A stretch of 5,764 nucleotides of DNA from assembly GCA_030631915.1 (NCBI GenBank), contig DAOVKF010000093.1:1-5764 (forward strand). The letters run 5' to 3'. This document shows positions 5,239 through 5,764 of this stretch, one piece after another. The position numbers were made by a program, and so were the translations under genes. The stretch comes from Candidatus Omnitrophota bacterium (GTDB taxonomy: Bacteria; Omnitrophota; Gorgyraeia; Tantalellales; Tantalellaceae). How positions within the stretch are numbered: position 1 is the first letter of the stretch; each line of letters begins with the position of its first letter. The notes below the pieces were generated by a model, which made no database searches, was not told the DNA's origin, and saw only the letters and a program-made list of their open reading frames with translations.

Positions 5239-5764
5239 TTACACATTTTTGTGATACCGGCTGAACCCGGCCTTCCTGCTCCTGATATATCCCGCTGCCA
5301 TCATCATGACCATTAACTGCATGGCTCCGGTGGGCAGCTCCGGTACGGCTGAGCCGGATACATCTCCGGGACGAACAGCCAGAGCAAGGTAACTGTCGTT
5401 CTTATTGACGGTGTTCTGGAGGCCATTCGTAAATTTGAGGCCCCACGCGTAAGCCGGATTCGGGGCATAGTCAGTACCCGACCAGTAGTAGTAGTCGCTA
5501 GTGATGTTACTGAACTCTGCCGGTATGCCCCCGCTTCCCTCGTCGTAATAGAGGTGCTCCAGTTCGTTGTCCGGGCCTGATTGGTTATACCCGTACACAG
5601 GAGTGTCCCCGGCTGTCGGCAACCGCCAGTCATCATAGAGCGTCGCGTTAAAGGTCACGCTCAGGGCCTCTGCCCACGCTACCTGATTTGCCCACTGAGC
5701 CCGTGCACTGCTATAATCATACCAGGTTATGTCCTGGTCATCATTGTAGATCAGCTTATTGCCC
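5239..5764 (-). CDS. Secreted DUF1566 (Lcl-like) protein with PEP-CTERM-like tail, copy B, 5' end cut by the window edge; putative DGR target
   Basis: The frame is open to the right edge; the first whole codon is at 5763-5761 and 174 residues are visible. A GTG at 5658 could be mistaken for the start, but it lies inside sequence that copy A encodes in mid-protein. By comparison with copy A, about 35 N-terminal residues including the signal peptide are missing. The DUF1566 domain shows DDWRLPTAG, YYYWSGTDYAP, AWGLKFTNG and LAVRPGD. The C-terminus then has VPELPTGA, a hydrophobic run (MQLMVMMMAAGYI) and the basic cluster RSRK. This is the layout of PEP-CTERM sorting signals recognised by exosortases, although VPEL replaces the usual VPEP and ten residues follow the arginines. 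A surface-anchored protein is inferred. The variable block lies at 5382-5502. The gene ends 29 bases before the -35 box of the smc operon. Confidence 0.85.
   Translation of the reverse strand, partial: GNKLIYNDDQDITWYDYSSARAQWANQVAWAEALSVTFNATLYDDWRLPTAGDTPVYGYNQSGPDNELEHLYYDEGSGGIPAEFSNITSDYYYWSGTDYAPNPAYAWGLKFTNGLQNTVNKNDSYLALAVRPGDVSGSAVPELPTGAMQLMVMMMAAGYIRSRKAGFSRYHKNV
5323..5346 (-). other. Start of a PEP-CTERM-like sorting signal (VPELPTGA)
   Basis: VPELPTGA is followed by about 13 hydrophobic residues and RSRK. The order motif, transmembrane helix, basic residues at the extreme C-terminus is that of exosortase substrates. The motif itself is non-canonical and may be a lineage-specific variant. 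Confidence 0.55.
5352..5764. repeat. Long direct repeat, right copy (partner 1-410)
   Basis: This is the shared portion of the DUF1566 paralogs in the same orientation. It carries one extra codon (5492-5494) relative to the left copy. The window ends while the match is still perfect, so the repeat continues beyond 5764. Confidence 0.9.
5382..5502 (-). other. Hypervariable block in copy B (candidate DGR variable region)
   Basis: This is the partner of 31-148. The core at 5386-5421 carries the ten codons that differ from copy A only at positions 1 and 2: CTC, AAC, ACC, GTC, AAT, AAC, GAC, AGT, TAC and CTT in coding order. Three of them are AAC or AAT, the codons expected unmutated in a DGR template. 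The block is followed on its coding 3' side by the identical constant segment (GCTGTTCGTCCCGG and onward), where an initiation-of-mutagenic-homing site would be expected. The DGR interpretation is inferred. Confidence 0.6.

Noticed and set aside
5323..5346. LPxTG sortase motif in VPELPTGA
   Set aside because: The order is L-P-T-G-A, not L-P-x-T-G. The basic-tailed layout fits PEP-CTERM better.
5313..5636. A 107-residue minus-strand frame overlapping copy B
   Set aside because: It is the alternative frame of the DUF1566 gene; the conserved domain motifs are in the other frame.

Overview
The window looks like a piece of an uncultured, Gram-negative-type bacterial genome. The SMC protein is a divergent but complete bacterial chromosome-condensation ATPase. 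Two paralogous secreted proteins carry a DUF1566 (Lcl C-terminal-like) domain, and one shows a PEP-CTERM-like sorting tail. The combination, and the style of the SMC head sequence, would fit a candidate phylum such as Omnitrophota (PVC-like). That placement is an impression from sequence style, not a demonstrated assignment.

All supported genes lie on the minus strand. Reading in the direction of transcription (from high to low coordinates), the layout is as follows. (1) A DUF1566 surface protein has its 5' end beyond the right window edge (5239-5764). (2) A near-consensus sigma-70 promoter lies at 5182-5210. (3) It drives a small MerR-type helix-turn-helix protein (4907-5107) and, 21 bases later, smc (1286-4885). 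(4) A 774-base non-coding stretch (512-1285) is rich in hairpins and short repeats. It includes a minus-strand intrinsic terminator at 818-845 and a 130-base element with inverted-repeat ends at 544-673. (5) A second DUF1566 gene has its start in the window (511) and its 3' end beyond the left edge.

The most interesting signal is the comparison of the two DUF1566 genes. Over about 260 bases of shared upstream coding sequence they are about 93% identical, and a 30-base segment at the 3' side is identical. Between these lies a block of about 120 bases where identity falls to roughly 70%. In the 3' part of that block, ten amino-acid-changing codons differ only at codon positions 1 and 2. All ten end in C or T, and the third base is the same in both copies (17 substitutions at positions 1-2, none at position 3). 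Ordinary divergence does not give this pattern. Adenine-directed mutagenesis of AAY codons by a diversity-generating retroelement (DGR) does. The C-type-lectin-like DUF1566 fold and the surface-anchoring tail also fit a DGR target protein. No reverse transcriptase or template repeat lies in this window, so the machinery would have to be elsewhere.

The merR-like gene and smc probably form one operon, the small DNA-binding protein being the first cistron. The DUF1566 paralogs flank this housekeeping operon as a long direct repeat and are functionally separate from it.
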